The notes: a model not told the origin generated them from the sequence alone. Counted from the first letter of the stretch, positions 31,842 to 41,968 are shown. The stretch is 64,000 nt of DNA from Gordoniibacillus chartarius (GCF_042432825.1 NZ_JBHLWN010000107.1:1-64000); one strand, 5' to 3'. Program-made: numbers and translations.

Positions 31842-32744
31842 TCAGCTCTTTACGGCGCCGAGCGTCAAACCTTGGACGAAATATTTTTGCAGGAATGGGT
31901 ATACAAGCAGGATAGGCAGCGTAGCTACAATCGTAATTGCTGCTCGAATAGACTCCGGCGACACTCTTGTCGACAAGGCCGGATTGCCGCTTCTCGCCAG
32001 ATCGGCGCTGCTGCTCCCCGCTGTCGTGTTGGCCAATATTTTCATAAGCTCGTACTGAAGCGTCGTTAACGAGGCTTTGCCGCTGTTGTACAAGTAGGTG
32101 TCAAACCAGGAATTCCACTGGCCTACGGCGATGAACAGCGCTACCGTGGCAAGTACGGGACTGCACAGAGGCAAAATAATTCGAAGATAGATCGTCAAAT
32201 CGTTAGCCCCGTCGATTTTGGCGGATTCCTGCAAGCTGTAAGGCAATCCGTCGATGTAGGAACGCACCACAAAAATATTCCATGCGCTCACGATCCCCGG
32301 CAAAATGTATACCCAGAAGTTGTTCATCAGGTGTAAGTCTCTCATCAGCATGTAGCCCGGGATGAGACCGCCCGAAAAGTAGAGCGTGAGGACGAATAAG
32401 AGCGAAAGCTGCTTTCTGGCAATAAAGTCCTTTCGGCTGAGCACGTAGGCGACTGTCGCAGAGCTAAAGACGCCTAGCAGCGTGCCGATGACGGTACGCA
32501 GTACGGAGTTCTGGAAAGCCACGATCAAATTGTTATACATGAAAATTTCCTTGTAATTATTCCATGTGAAGGAGCGAGGCCATAAATAGATGCCTCCCCT
32601 TACCGTATCCGTCGCATCGTTGAACGATATGGCAAGTACGTTCCAGAACGGATAAAGAGTGACAATTCCCACCGCTATCATGAATAAGTAGAGAAAGCTA
32701 TCAAATACGATATCTTTCACTCGCCCGCTCATTCTAGCCCCCAT
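31842..32744 (-). CDS. Carbohydrate ABC transporter permease (LplC-like)
   Basis: The 300-aa inner-membrane permease has about six hydrophobic helices and the ABC-interaction EAA loop 'SLQESAKIDGANDLTIYLRI' in the usual place, with the family start 'DSFLYLFMIAVGIVTLYPFW' and end 'YPFLQKYFVQGLTLGAVKS'. It pairs with the LplB-like permease 15 bp upstream to move the sugar delivered by the lipoprotein encoded downstream. GGAGGTGG lies just before its ATG. The substrate is probably an oligosaccharide related to the adjacent alpha-galactosidase, by context only. Confidence 0.92.
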   Translation of the reverse strand: MGARMSGRVKDIVFDSFLYLFMIAVGIVTLYPFWNVLAISFNDATDTVRGGIYLWPRSFTWNNYKEIFMYNNLIVAFQNSVLRTVIGTLLGVFSSATVAYVLSRKDFIARKQLSLLFVLTLYFSGGLIPGYMLMRDLHLMNNFWVYILPGIVSAWNIFVVRSYIDGLPYSLQESAKIDGANDLTIYLRIILPLCSPVLATVALFIAVGQWNSWFDTYLYNSGKASLTTLQYELMKILANTTAGSSSADLARSGNPALSTRVSPESIRAAITIVATLPILLVYPFLQKYFVQGLTLGAVKS

Positions 32745-32759
32745 GCTTCCACCTCCTTC

Positions 32760-33725
32760 TTAAAATACGCTCTCTTGAGTCCAACGCTTGAAGAGCCGGT
32801 TGGCCAGCAGCAGCAGCGTAATGCTGACGATCGTGTTGACGATGCCGATAGCCGTGCCGTACGAGAATCTGCCTAGCTTGATCCCGTAATTCAGCACATA
32901 AAGATCCAGCACTTGGGAATAATCTTGAACAATCGGATTGCCGAGCAGGAATTGTTTTTCGAATCCGATACTGGTCAGCCAGCCGATGGACAAGATCATC
33001 ATGATCATGATGGTCGAACGGATCCCGGGCAGCGTAATGTGCCAAATTCGCCTGATCCTGCCCGCACCGTCCACTTTGGCCGCATCATATAGCTCCGGAT
33101 CGATCCCGGAGATGGCAGCCAAATAAATGATCGAGCTCCAGCCCATTTCCTTCCACAGATCCGATAACGTAACGATCCCCCAGAACCACTCCCCGATCGC
33201 CAGAAACTGAATCGGCTGATCGATGATATGAAGGGTCAGCAAAATGGCGTTGACCGTTCCGCCGTCTACCGCCAGCATTTTCGTAATCAAGCCTGCCACG
33301 ACGACCCAAGATACAAAATGCGGCAAATAGGAGATCGTCTGCATCGTACGCTTGAACGCAACCACTCGAATTTCATTCAGCAGAATCGCGAAGATGATCG
33401 GGGCGGTATAGCCGGCTGCAAGCCCCATGAAGCTCATAGCCAAGGTATTTCTTAAGACCAGGTAAAATTGCGGATCCGAAAATAACTGAATAAAGTTGTC
33501 CAGCCCCACCCACTGCTGCTCGCTGAAAGGCACGCCCGGGCGAAACTTTTGAAACGCCATCACCCAGCCCCAGAGCGGAACGTAGTTAAAAACAATGATC
33601 CAGCATGCAAAAGGCAGCGACATCAGAAATAAATATTTTTGATCCAGCGCTAGCGACCATACGGATCGCCTTTTTAATTGTTTTTCGGAAGATGTGATCA
33701 TCGTTGAATCTCCAGCCAACCCCAT
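32760..33725 (-). CDS. Carbohydrate ABC transporter permease (LplB-like)
   Basis: The 321-aa permease begins with a cytoplasmic tail ('SEKQLKRRSVWSLALDQKY') and six helices. The EAA loop is 'ELYDAAKVDGAGRIRRIWHI' and the family segments 'NYVPLWGWVMAFQKFRPG' and 'AGYTAPIIFAILLNEIRV' are clear. It is the partner of the LplC-like protein directly downstream. The gene follows the GH36 alpha-galactosidase by 23 bp, which suggests one operon importing and splitting galactosyl-oligosaccharides. ATG 33725 has AGGGG nearby; a start at residue 9 with GGAG is also possible. Confidence 0.92.
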   Translation of the reverse strand: MGLAGDSTMITSSEKQLKRRSVWSLALDQKYLFLMSLPFACWIIVFNYVPLWGWVMAFQKFRPGVPFSEQQWVGLDNFIQLFSDPQFYLVLRNTLAMSFMGLAAGYTAPIIFAILLNEIRVVAFKRTMQTISYLPHFVSWVVVAGLITKMLAVDGGTVNAILLTLHIIDQPIQFLAIGEWFWGIVTLSDLWKEMGWSSIIYLAAISGIDPELYDAAKVDGAGRIRRIWHITLPGIRSTIMIMMILSIGWLTSIGFEKQFLLGNPIVQDYSQVLDLYVLNYGIKLGRFSYGTAIGIVNTIVSITLLLLANRLFKRWTQESVF

Positions 33726-33748
33726 TCAACCCCTTTCATGTGCTGCTG

Positions 33749-35935
33749 TCATACCATTAGGTGGATGCACATGCTTGCAAAGTCGCCTTTCAGGCCAGGT
33801 ATCGCAAGCCCCGCGTACATCAGCCGGTCGCCGCTGACCTTCTCCTTCGTATCCGCCAGCTGATAGATATAATCCGGCTGCAGCCCTTGCAGCTTCAGCT
33901 TCGCAGACGGCATATTGGCTTCCGCCAATACCCGGAAATAAAACACCAGGGCTTCCTTCCGGTCATCAGAGACGAACATCCAGGAGGTCGAATTCCCTTC
34001 AAACGGGCTAAGGAGCCGGTAAAATTCCCCTCTTTGCACTAACGGTCGGTGCCGTTTGTAGCTCTCCACCTGAAATCGAACGATTTCCTTCTCTTCGTCC
34101 GTCAGCTTCGTCAAATCAAGCTCGTAGCCAAAGTTGCCGGACATCGCCGCGTGGCCTCTGGTCATGAGAGGCGTAATGCGGCCTACTTGATGATTCGGTA
34201 CCGCCGACACGTGGGCGCCAATCGAACCGGCGGGGTAAACGAGGCTGAGCCCGTATTGGATTTTCAACCGTTCGATCGCATCCGTATTATCGCTCGCCCA
34301 AGTTTGCGGCATATAATACAGCATTCCCGGATCGAACCGGCCGCCGCCGCTGGCACAATTCTCAAATAGGATGTGAGGGAAACGGGCCGTTAAACGCTCA
34401 AGCAGCTGATACAAGCCCAGAACGTAACGGTGGGCGGTCTCCTGCTGCCGCTCCGGCTCACGGCCGGCCGAGCCGATCTCCGTCAAGCCGCGATTCATAT
34501 CCCATTTGACATAAGTCACCTGGGCTCTTATGAACACATCGCTTAACGCCTCGAAGATGTAGTCCACAACCTCTTGTCTGGAGTAATCGAGCACGAGCTG
34601 CGTCCGCGCTTCCGTCCGGCGGCGCCCCTCCGCATGCAAGCACCAGTCCGGGTGATTTCGATACAAATTGCTGTCGGGGGAAATCATTTCGGGTTCCACC
34701 CACAGCCCGAACTGCGGTACGTGCTTTTGGATGCGGTTGGCCAGATCCTTCAAGCCAAGCGGCAGCTTATCACGATGCTCCACCCAGTCTCCTAGCGATG
34801 TTTTATCGTCATCGCGCTTGCCGAACCAGCCGTCATCCAGGACGAACAGCTCAATCCCCAGCTCTCCTCCTACTTTGGCGATTTCCTCCAGCTTATCCGC
34901 ATCAAATTGGAAATATGTCGCCTCCCAGTTGTTGACCAGAATCGGACGATTCTGATCGCGGTACGCCCCTCTGCAAAGCCGTGTTCTATACAAGCGATGA
35001 TAGGTTCTGGACATCTCCCCAAGTCCTTCCCGGGAATACGCCATAACGACTTCAGGGGTTTGAAGCTTCTCCCCGGGCAGCAACTTCCAAGAGAAATCAA
35101 ATGAATTGATTCCAACCGTAACACGCGTCGTATTCATGGAATCGACTTCAGCATCGATCGAAAAATTGCCGCTGTACACAAAGCTGAATCCGTAAACTTC
35201 ACCGTATTGTTCATTGGCAGCAGGAGAGACAAGAGCGAGAAAAGGATTCAGCTGATGACTGCTCATGCCTCGGCGGCTTTCAATTCTTAACGTGCCGGGG
35301 TTCAGCCTGCTGCGCCGAATCGTCGCTTCTCTCGTCCACGCCCCCGACAAATATACCGCATCGTATTCCCCGCCCTGGAAATCAACACTCGCGCTGTGAG
35401 CCCGGAGAAGTTTAAGCGTTTTCACTCCTTTGTTAAGAAAGCGCGCTGAACGGATGATCACATCGAACTCGGCGAAAACCGTATAAGAGAGCACGACGTT
35501 CAAGCCCGAATAAGCATCCTCGAGCTCAAGCTCCAAGGTCATCGCTTCGGAATCGCTTTCCACATACGTTGCCGGCAGCCCGGATAGCGGCTGCTTCCCA
35601 TTGTACAGCCGAAACGTTTGGTACGTTAGCTCCGTTATTCGACTTCCGTCCTCAAGAAGCGCTTGGTAAGCCGGATTTCTAAAATCGCCGGAACCGTACT
35701 GCGGATATTCCTGCGGAAGCCTATCCAGGTTCGTTTCGTTAGCGAAATTCGGAAGGATCGCTTGTACTTCAATGGGAGCTTGCAGCCTCGCCCCCCAATA
35801 TACGTGAAGAGGATAGCCCAAGGGATGAATTTGTATCATATAGCTGCTGTTCTTCGAGTGTAGGTGAAACCACCCTTCCTTCTCATTCACGTCTATAAGC
35901 TCGTTCCAGGTTTCCGTAATGTCCATCGTTTGCAC
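33749..35935 (-). CDS. GH36 alpha-galactosidase
   Basis: The 728-aa enzyme removes terminal alpha-galactose from oligosaccharides such as raffinose or melibiose in the cytosol; there is no signal peptide. Family motifs are intact: 'FVLDDGWFGKRDDD', 'LWVEPEMISPDS', the nucleophile Asp in 'YVKWDMNRG', and the acid/base Asp in 'WASDNTDAIERLKIQYG' after 'FENCASGGGRFDPG'. The length matches the tetrameric GH36 enzymes of Bacillus relatives. GTG 35935 is used as start, with AAGGAG 10 nt upstream. It is first in the alpha-galactosidase/permease/permease/binding-protein unit. Confidence 0.95.
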   Translation of the reverse strand: MQTMDITETWNELIDVNEKEGWFHLHSKNSSYMIQIHPLGYPLHVYWGARLQAPIEVQAILPNFANETNLDRLPQEYPQYGSGDFRNPAYQALLEDGSRITELTYQTFRLYNGKQPLSGLPATYVESDSEAMTLELELEDAYSGLNVVLSYTVFAEFDVIIRSARFLNKGVKTLKLLRAHSASVDFQGGEYDAVYLSGAWTREATIRRSRLNPGTLRIESRRGMSSHQLNPFLALVSPAANEQYGEVYGFSFVYSGNFSIDAEVDSMNTTRVTVGINSFDFSWKLLPGEKLQTPEVVMAYSREGLGEMSRTYHRLYRTRLCRGAYRDQNRPILVNNWEATYFQFDADKLEEIAKVGGELGIELFVLDDGWFGKRDDDKTSLGDWVEHRDKLPLGLKDLANRIQKHVPQFGLWVEPEMISPDSNLYRNHPDWCLHAEGRRRTEARTQLVLDYSRQEVVDYIFEALSDVFIRAQVTYVKWDMNRGLTEIGSAGREPERQQETAHRYVLGLYQLLERLTARFPHILFENCASGGGRFDPGMLYYMPQTWASDNTDAIERLKIQYGLSLVYPAGSIGAHVSAVPNHQVGRITPLMTRGHAAMSGNFGYELDLTKLTDEEKEIVRFQVESYKRHRPLVQRGEFYRLLSPFEGNSTSWMFVSDDRKEALVFYFRVLAEANMPSAKLKLQGLQPDYIYQLADTKEKVSGDRLMYAGLAIPGLKGDFASMCIHLMV

Positions 35936-36107
35936 GCTTATGACTCCTTTTTCTATTCAGGTTTGATGATCTTGTCACCTTCATTCTAACATCATATTAA
36001 CTAACTTGTAAATAACGTTTTTCTATATATATTCACTTTTTGTTAGCCACAATCGCATAACGTTTTCTTTTTTTGTTTGCAATGGCTCAACCAGATTTTG
36101 GGGATAA

Positions 36108-36133
36108 GAAAAGAGAGGCCTCCGCTCGGCCTC
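36108..36133 (-). terminator. Terminator of the LacI-type gene
   Basis: GAGGCC and GGCCTC form a short stem, followed on the minus strand by TCTTTTCTT, 20 bp after the stop codon of the regulator. Confidence 0.65.
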
Positions 36134-36152
36134 CCGCACATGCACTCCATAT

Positions 36153-37205
36153 TTAAATTTTTCTGACAGACTGTCGGAGAAGTAAATCCCCATGAATTAA
36201 TACTTTTTCGAACGGGCGGTCCGGGTGCTCGAGTCTTTGCCTGAGGATTTCTACCGCACGAATGCCCATCAATTGATTAGGCACATTCACGGTCGTCAAC
36301 TGAGAGAAATCATCGATATCCGCAGCGTTATCAAATCCCGTGACGGAAATATCCTCGGGCACTTTCATATTCCGCTGCTGTAATATCCGAATCATCACAT
36401 TGGCATAAAAATCGTTAGCGCAAACAAAAACAGTCGGCAGCTCATCTCGGTCAATCAGAAGATCAACATGCTTTTCCAGCCATCCGGCTGCATCTTCATC
36501 GTTCGCAATGAACGGATCTTCCGCCGGAGGCAGTGGCAGCCCGTTCTCTTCCAAAATCATTCGGAAACCTAGCCATCTGTCATGGAAGCTTCGCGAATAG
36601 GCAGGGGGACCGACAAAACGCATACGGGTATGCCCCATCGTATACAGATGCGTTGTCAGCTTTCGTAACGAGTCGTAGTTATTCATCAGGACCGAATCGC
36701 AGGGAACCAAAGAATCTTCATGATCGACCAAAACAATCGGAATGTCTGAATTTCGAATCTCCAGTAACAACGGCCTTGCGATATAACCGATTCCGATAAG
36801 CCCTAAGATAGCGTCGGGATTAATGATTTTCGTTAGTCCTTCGGCATTATGCTCCGTAAGCATCAATATCCGTGTACCCAGCTTTTCCAGCTCGGAAGAT
36901 ACGCCGCCAATGATTTTCCCCCAAAAACCTGTTTTACTATCTTGAAACCGGACGTTTGGCATCAGGATCATGACCGTATTCCGATCCCCTTTGCCGCTTG
37001 CATCGAAATCTCCGGTTTGCTTTACCTGTTTAGCGGACGGCAGCGAATGGGCAATCCGGTAACCTAATGCCGCTGCCGTTTGCATGATTTTGGCGCGAGT
37101 TTCCTCGCTTACGCCGCTCTTTCCCGATAACGCCTGGGATACAGCAAATTTGGAAACACCCAATTGATCCGCGATTAGCTGCATCGACACTTTTTTTGTC
37201 TTCAC
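36153..37205 (-). CDS. LacI family transcriptional regulator
   Basis: The 350-aa protein has the LacI DNA-binding head at the very start ('MQLIADQLGVSKFAVSQALS', 8-27, then 'GVSEETRAKIMQTAAALGY') and a periplasmic-binding-protein-like effector domain ('IPIVLVDHEDS', 'PTVFVCANDFYANVMIRIL', 'DISVTGFDNAADIDDF'). It should repress sugar genes nearby, most plausibly the alpha-galactosidase operon downstream or the transporter set upstream, until inducer binds. It is transcribed alone with its own terminator. Confidence 0.92.
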   Translation of the reverse strand: MKTKKVSMQLIADQLGVSKFAVSQALSGKSGVSEETRAKIMQTAAALGYRIAHSLPSAKQVKQTGDFDASGKGDRNTVMILMPNVRFQDSKTGFWGKIIGGVSSELEKLGTRILMLTEHNAEGLTKIINPDAILGLIGIGYIARPLLLEIRNSDIPIVLVDHEDSLVPCDSVLMNNYDSLRKLTTHLYTMGHTRMRFVGPPAYSRSFHDRWLGFRMILEENGLPLPPAEDPFIANDEDAAGWLEKHVDLLIDRDELPTVFVCANDFYANVMIRILQQRNMKVPEDISVTGFDNAADIDDFSQLTTVNVPNQLMGIRAVEILRQRLEHPDRPFEKVLIHGDLLLRQSVRKI

Positions 37206-37501
37206 TGCTTACTCACTCCATACGTAGGCTTCTCCTCCTATATTAGCACACCGTCTCTATGTTTACCTAACAAAAGAGGACGTCTATCAATCATGCATTT
37301 GAGCTTACTGAGAATTGTTGTTCAGCACTTTCGCACGGCTGTGGCGTATTCGAAATCCGCTTGGCGCACGGCATACACGGATGATTTCCGGCTTTTTCTC
37401 GCTTCCGTTAGCAACAGAGGAAAAACGATCAGATATTCACAGCATAACATTTAACGAAAGTTAAGCTAACAGATTTCACAAAATATATTAACTTTCCGAA
37501 T
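37206..37501. other. Intergenic region, no gene seen
   Basis: About 300 bp between the LacI gene and the next transporter operon. It contains AT-rich stretches with half-palindromes such as TTAACGAAAGTTAA near 37450-37465 that could be regulator sites, but nothing decisive and no open frame with a ribosome site. Confidence 0.5.
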
Positions 37502-37546
37502 AAAAACAAACTCCTATGTTCCGGAAAGAACTTGGGAGTTTGTTTG
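37502..37546 (-). terminator. Terminator of the second sugar transporter operon
   Basis: AAACAAACTCC and GGAGTTTGTTT pair across a 20-nt loop, with a T-run on the minus strand, 12 bp after the permease stop codon. Confidence 0.8.
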
Positions 37547-37557
37547 TCGTTAACGTA

Positions 37558-38448
37558 TCAGCCCTTCACAGCCCCGATCGTCATCCCCTTCACGAAATAC
37601 TTCTGGAAGAACGGATACGCGATGAGGATCGGGACAACGGCAATGACCGCGATGGCCATTCGGAACGTTTCGCTGGGCAGCTGGGCAACCTTCTCGCCTG
37701 CGCTCGCGCTCAGCTCACCGTTGCTGGCGAGAAACTGAATATCGCTCATAATTCGGTTCAGCACATTTTGCAGACTGAACAGTTGCGGATCGGTAACATA
37801 GATTAATCCGTTGTTCCAATCGTTCCAGTAAGCCAGCCCTTGAAATAAACCGACCGTAGCGAGAATCGGGAGCGACAGCGGCAGGACGATTTTGTAATAC
37901 ATCTTGAATTCCGACGCTCCGTCCATACTAGCCGATTCGAGAACAGGTACGGGGATGGTCGTCATGAAGAAAGTCCGCATCAGAAGTACGTTGAAGCCGT
38001 TCATCAGCAGCCCCGGCACGATAAGCGCCCAGAGCGTATTCTTCATTTCCAGGAGCTGTGTATAAACCAAGTACGTGGGGACAAGGCCTCCGTTAAATAA
38101 TAAGGTAAAGAACAGAACGAATGCGAAGAACGTCCCCCCCGGCAAATCGCGGCGCGAGAGCGGATAGGCCAGCATCGATGTGATCGCCAAGCTCGCGGCT
38201 GTCCCCACGATCGTGATCAGAACGGTGATCCCATAAGCGTTAAATACAAGCGATGATTGCTCCCATAAATATTCGTAGGCCGACATGCTGAATTGCTTCG
38301 GAAAGAAGGAATAGCCGTTCTGCACAATGGTTGTCTCATCTGTGATGGAGGACATCAGGAGCAGCACAAACGGAAGCAGGCAGCTTAGAGAAAATAAGAT
38401 CATCACCGTATGAGCGGCCCACTGCCAGGCAAGATTTTCTTTATTCAT
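37558..38448 (-). CDS. Carbohydrate ABC transporter permease (LplC-like), second set
   Basis: The 296-aa permease has six helices, the EAA loop 'PVLESASMDGASEFKMYYKI' and the characteristic ending 'YPFFQKYFVKGMTIGAVKG'. It is the last gene of an operon with an LplB-like permease 11 bp upstream, a GH2 beta-galactosidase and a binding lipoprotein further upstream. AAGGGGG precedes the ATG. The substrate is probably a beta-galactoside, judged from the GH2 enzyme within the same cluster. Confidence 0.92.
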   Translation of the reverse strand: MNKENLAWQWAAHTVMILFSLSCLLPFVLLLMSSITDETTIVQNGYSFFPKQFSMSAYEYLWEQSSLVFNAYGITVLITIVGTAASLAITSMLAYPLSRRDLPGGTFFAFVLFFTLLFNGGLVPTYLVYTQLLEMKNTLWALIVPGLLMNGFNVLLMRTFFMTTIPVPVLESASMDGASEFKMYYKIVLPLSLPILATVGLFQGLAYWNDWNNGLIYVTDPQLFSLQNVLNRIMSDIQFLASNGELSASAGEKVAQLPSETFRMAIAVIAVVPILIAYPFFQKYFVKGMTIGAVKG

Positions 38449-38459
38449 GGTGATCCCCC

Positions 38460-39392
38460 TTAGAACAAAGCGTTCTCTTTATTGATTTTCCGAACGACAT
38501 AATTGGATACGATGACGAGCACGAAACCGACGATCGACTGATAGAAGCCGGCCGCAGACGACATCCCGATATTGCCCAGCTGGAGGAGCCCCCGGAACAC
38601 ATACGTATCGATTACGTTCGTCGTACTGAACAGAGCGCCGGCATTCATCGGAACTTGATAGAACAGACCGAAATCGGAGTAGAAAATGCGGCCGATCTGC
38701 AGCAGCGTCAGCATGATGATGACCGGTGTGATCAGCGGAATGGTGATCGTGCGGATTTGCTGCCACTTGGAAGCGCCGTCCAGTGTCGCCGCCTCGTAAT
38801 ACTCCGGATCGATGCCGATGATCGCCGCCAGGTAGATGATGCAAGCATACCCGGCTCCCTTCCAGGTGTGGACCAGCGTAAGGATGACCGGCCAATATTG
38901 CGGCTCGTTGTACCACGCTATCGGCTCTATACCGAACGCCGGCAAAATCGTCTTGTTCATAAATCCGCTCTCCATGCTCAGCATGGAATACACTAAATAA
39001 CTGACCAGAACCATGGAAATCAAGAACGGCAAAATAATCAGACTCTGGTACAAACGGGATGCGATCTTGCTTTTAATTTCGTTGAGAAGAATCGCAAAGG
39101 CTACGGCAACAACAAGGCCGATCACAATGAACGCCGCGTTGTACAAAATCGTATTCCGCGTAATGACATAGGCATCCGACGTCTGGAACAAGAACTTAAA
39201 GTTCTCAAATCCGACCCAGTCGCTGCCCCAAATGCCTTTGGCGAAGTTAATGTCCTTGAACGCAATCACGAGTCCGAACATCGGCAAATAATTGTTGATC
39301 GCCAAGTAAATCAGTCCCGGTACCATCATCAGATAGAGCGGACTGTATTTCCATGCTCTCTTCATCGCCATGCTCTGCGTGCGCTTTGTCAT
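38460..39392 (-). CDS. Carbohydrate ABC transporter permease (LplB-like), second set
   Basis: The 310-aa permease starts 'MTKRTQSMAMKRAWKYSPLY' and has six helices with the EAA loop 'EYYEAATLDGASKWQQIRTI'. The segments 'NYLPMFGLVIAFKDINF' and 'AFAILLNEIKSKIASRLYQS' are typical of this family. The start at 39392 is favoured over 39416 because AAGGGGG is 8 nt upstream. It works with the LplC-like permease downstream and the lipoprotein encoded at 41969. A long terminator-like hairpin separates it from the GH2 gene, so it may have its own promoter. Confidence 0.92.
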   Translation of the reverse strand: MTKRTQSMAMKRAWKYSPLYLMMVPGLIYLAINNYLPMFGLVIAFKDINFAKGIWGSDWVGFENFKFLFQTSDAYVITRNTILYNAAFIVIGLVVAVAFAILLNEIKSKIASRLYQSLIILPFLISMVLVSYLVYSMLSMESGFMNKTILPAFGIEPIAWYNEPQYWPVILTLVHTWKGAGYACIIYLAAIIGIDPEYYEAATLDGASKWQQIRTITIPLITPVIIMLTLLQIGRIFYSDFGLFYQVPMNAGALFSTTNVIDTYVFRGLLQLGNIGMSSAAGFYQSIVGFVLVIVSNYVVRKINKENALF

Positions 39393-39530
39393 TCGTAGTT
39401 CCCCCTTCTGTTTCAACGAGATGTGGATGTCTTTGTTGTAATTTCATAGTACTCAATCGCATGGCCCCCAACTACCGTTCCAACGACTTCTGAATTGCAC
39501 TTTGCCGACCACCCGCTCCACTTCGGAAAG

Positions 39531-39574
39531 AAATGTACCCCGTTCGGCCGGAATGGCCGAAACGGGGTACATTT
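39531..39574 (-). terminator. Long hairpin terminator after the GH2 gene
   Basis: AAATGTACCCCGTT pairs with AACGGGGTACATTT, continued by CGGCC/GGCCG inside, directly after the beta-galactosidase stop codon. Confidence 0.85.
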
Positions 39575-39576
39575 CT

Positions 39577-41871
39577 CTAGCTTTCTTTCTTGATGGCGCT
39601 AAGCTCCCTGTTGATGACCGGCAGCAGTTCCGGAGGAATCCCGTAAAAGACGAGCTGGGACATTTTCTCGATCGACATGACCCCTTGGGTCACCTCAAAG
39701 AACGGATTGCTCGTTACATGTGCGAAATATTTGAGAAATACCGCCTTCGCAGCATCGTTGCCGTACAAATCCTCGATCGTATCATAGATGGAAAAACAGC
39801 CGTCCTTCAGCTCGATCTGCCCGGCATCGGTCAGGTCGAACTGTTCGAACCAATTGACGACATGCTTCGTTTTCTCTTCCTTCACATGAATGTAGCTCGG
39901 GTCCGCTTCCGATACGAAGCGCAGCACCATTTCATCCGTAAGGACCGTACCTTGGTCTTCAATACCTTCCGCTTTGATGCGGTTATCCCCCGGCAAGAGC
40001 GAGACGTCCTTCACGATGTAAACCGGCCCGCCGCCGTCCATTTCCGAAAGGAGTACATCATTAAGATATACCCGGACCCGGTTCATGTTGGAGAAAATAG
40101 CAATATCGTTCAGCTCCTTGTGTCTATGGACAAATCGGCGCCCGGACAGGTGAACGAACGGAACGGAGGACCAATAGGCCTTGCACAGATAGAAGGCGTC
40201 CTTCTTCAAGCTCCGGTCGATCGTCACAAGCCCCTTCAGATTTTTACCCTTTTCCCCGCCTTCATTGCGATTCGCGCTTCCGAAATCAAACATGTTCCAC
40301 ACATATCCGCCAAGCACGAAAGGCCTCTCCCGGAACGTTTCCAAAGCGTTATGATGGAACTTCAGCTGGTATTCTTCCGTGTAATCCTGAACCTGCGGGG
40401 TGTACGAATGATAGGCCGGGTTCGTATCGACCCCGTATTCCGAAACAAGGACAGGGACGTCAGGCCTCGTACGATGGAATTCGTCCAGTCTCGTTCCGAG
40501 ATCCTTGATCTCTCCGTAATACCAGCCGTAATATAAATTGTACCCGACAAGATCGGTAAAGGTGTTGATGACACTGTCATCCGCAACGCCGTTGATATTC
40601 GCTTGGGCGACATAACGGCTCGGATCGAGCCTCCTGGCAGCCTTCACCAGCTTTTGAATCGTTCGATACGTGTGTTCCGTCTCGACGGCTATCGTAATTT
40701 CGTTCTGAACGCCCCAGCAATAGATCGAGCTGTGATTATAAGCTTGTTTGATCAGACGCTCCAGCTGCTCGAAGGCATTATGGCTTTCCGGATCTTTGGT
40801 CGAAGGGATGCTAATATACGGAATTTCTGCCCATACTAATAATCCGTGACGGTCGCAGAGGCTGTAAAAATAGTCATCGTGCTGATAGTGGGCGAGACGG
40901 ATGCTGTTGGCGCCCACTTCCCGGATCAAGTCCATATCCAGATCCATATGTTCCTTGGTAATGGCGTTGCCGACCCCGCCGAAATCCTGATGCCTGCATA
41001 CCCCATTAATTTTGATCGGCTTCCCGTTCAACAGCACGCCCCGATCGGAAGTGAGCTCAACGGTGCGGAAGCCGATGTCGATTTGCCGGGAATCGCGTAC
41101 TTCTCCCTGTACATGGATGGAAATCACTGCCGTATACAGATACGGCTGCTCGATGCCGTTCCATAGAATCGGATTGCTGATCCGGCCTTTGATGGTAAAA
41201 TCACTTTCACCGGATAACGTTAGGTCCAATTTGTCTTCCCAAACCGCAGCGCCCTCCCGGTCCCTAAGCTGTACTTGTAAGCTGCCTGGCGCCGTTACGC
41301 TCGATTCATTCACAACCCGGCCGCGAACGTCCAGCTCGAATACCCCGTCCCCGGTGCTTCGCTGGGTCAAGTATACGCCGTCTCGTCCGTTGTCCATCAC
41401 ATCAAAATGAATGTCATCCATAACAAGCAGCTTTACTTCCCGATATAGACCGCCGAAGAACGTAAAATCAGCCATGAGCGGATACACTTCGTTGTCGTAG
41501 CTGTTGTCCACCCTAACAGCGATTACATTGTCTCCTGACTTCAAATACGGATGCAGGGGCGCACGAAACATGGCGTACCCGCAGCGGCTCTCCGCGACAA
41601 GATGCCCATTGACATACACCTTGCCCATATTACCGGCTGCCCCGATCTCCAAATAGAAGCGTTTCCCCATATCTTCCGCAGAGATTTCCAGCCGTCTTTG
41701 ATACCAGCAAGCTCCCCTGTAATACGGTTCACCTCCTCCTTGACCGTCGACATCGTTCCAAGTATGCGGCAAGGTGACGGGCAGCCCTTGTTCAATAGAC
41801 ACGCTTGCATAAGCAGGATCGTTTTCTTTGGTGAACGTCCAGCGATCATTTAGCGGAATTGTATTCAACAT
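39577..41871 (-). CDS. GH2 beta-galactosidase/beta-glucuronidase-type hydrolase
   Basis: The 764-aa enzyme has the GH2 layout: N-terminal jelly-roll ('LPHTWNDVDGQGGGEPYYRG'), an immunoglobulin-like domain and a TIM barrel. Key motifs: 'NGVCRHQDFGGVGNAIT', the acid/base Glu in 'YCWGVQNEITIAV', the nucleophile Glu in 'VPVLVSEYGVDTNP', and 'YVWNMFDFGSANRNEGGEKG'. There is no signal peptide. The frame is open 90 codons further upstream into the neighbouring gene, but the real start is 41871: AAGAGG stands about 8 nt before it and the domain begins there. Probably a beta-galactosidase; other GH2 activities are possible. Confidence 0.92.
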   Translation of the reverse strand: MLNTIPLNDRWTFTKENDPAYASVSIEQGLPVTLPHTWNDVDGQGGGEPYYRGACWYQRRLEISAEDMGKRFYLEIGAAGNMGKVYVNGHLVAESRCGYAMFRAPLHPYLKSGDNVIAVRVDNSYDNEVYPLMADFTFFGGLYREVKLLVMDDIHFDVMDNGRDGVYLTQRSTGDGVFELDVRGRVVNESSVTAPGSLQVQLRDREGAAVWEDKLDLTLSGESDFTIKGRISNPILWNGIEQPYLYTAVISIHVQGEVRDSRQIDIGFRTVELTSDRGVLLNGKPIKINGVCRHQDFGGVGNAITKEHMDLDMDLIREVGANSIRLAHYQHDDYFYSLCDRHGLLVWAEIPYISIPSTKDPESHNAFEQLERLIKQAYNHSSIYCWGVQNEITIAVETEHTYRTIQKLVKAARRLDPSRYVAQANINGVADDSVINTFTDLVGYNLYYGWYYGEIKDLGTRLDEFHRTRPDVPVLVSEYGVDTNPAYHSYTPQVQDYTEEYQLKFHHNALETFRERPFVLGGYVWNMFDFGSANRNEGGEKGKNLKGLVTIDRSLKKDAFYLCKAYWSSVPFVHLSGRRFVHRHKELNDIAIFSNMNRVRVYLNDVLLSEMDGGGPVYIVKDVSLLPGDNRIKAEGIEDQGTVLTDEMVLRFVSEADPSYIHVKEEKTKHVVNWFEQFDLTDAGQIELKDGCFSIYDTIEDLYGNDAAKAVFLKYFAHVTSNPFFEVTQGVMSIEKMSQLVFYGIPPELLPVINRELSAIKKES

Positions 41872-41968
41872 GATGTAACCTCTTTTCTCAGGATGGTTGA
41901 GCGGCAGTTGCGGGTAAAAAAATGCCCGTTCAACCGGCAAGTTGACGGGCAACAGAACGAGAAGCCGC

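Noticed and set aside
33761..35353. Plus-strand open frames opposite the alpha-galactosidase and similar frames opposite other large genes
   Set aside because: They are antisense shadows of genes with clear catalytic motifs and have no ribosome sites or domains.
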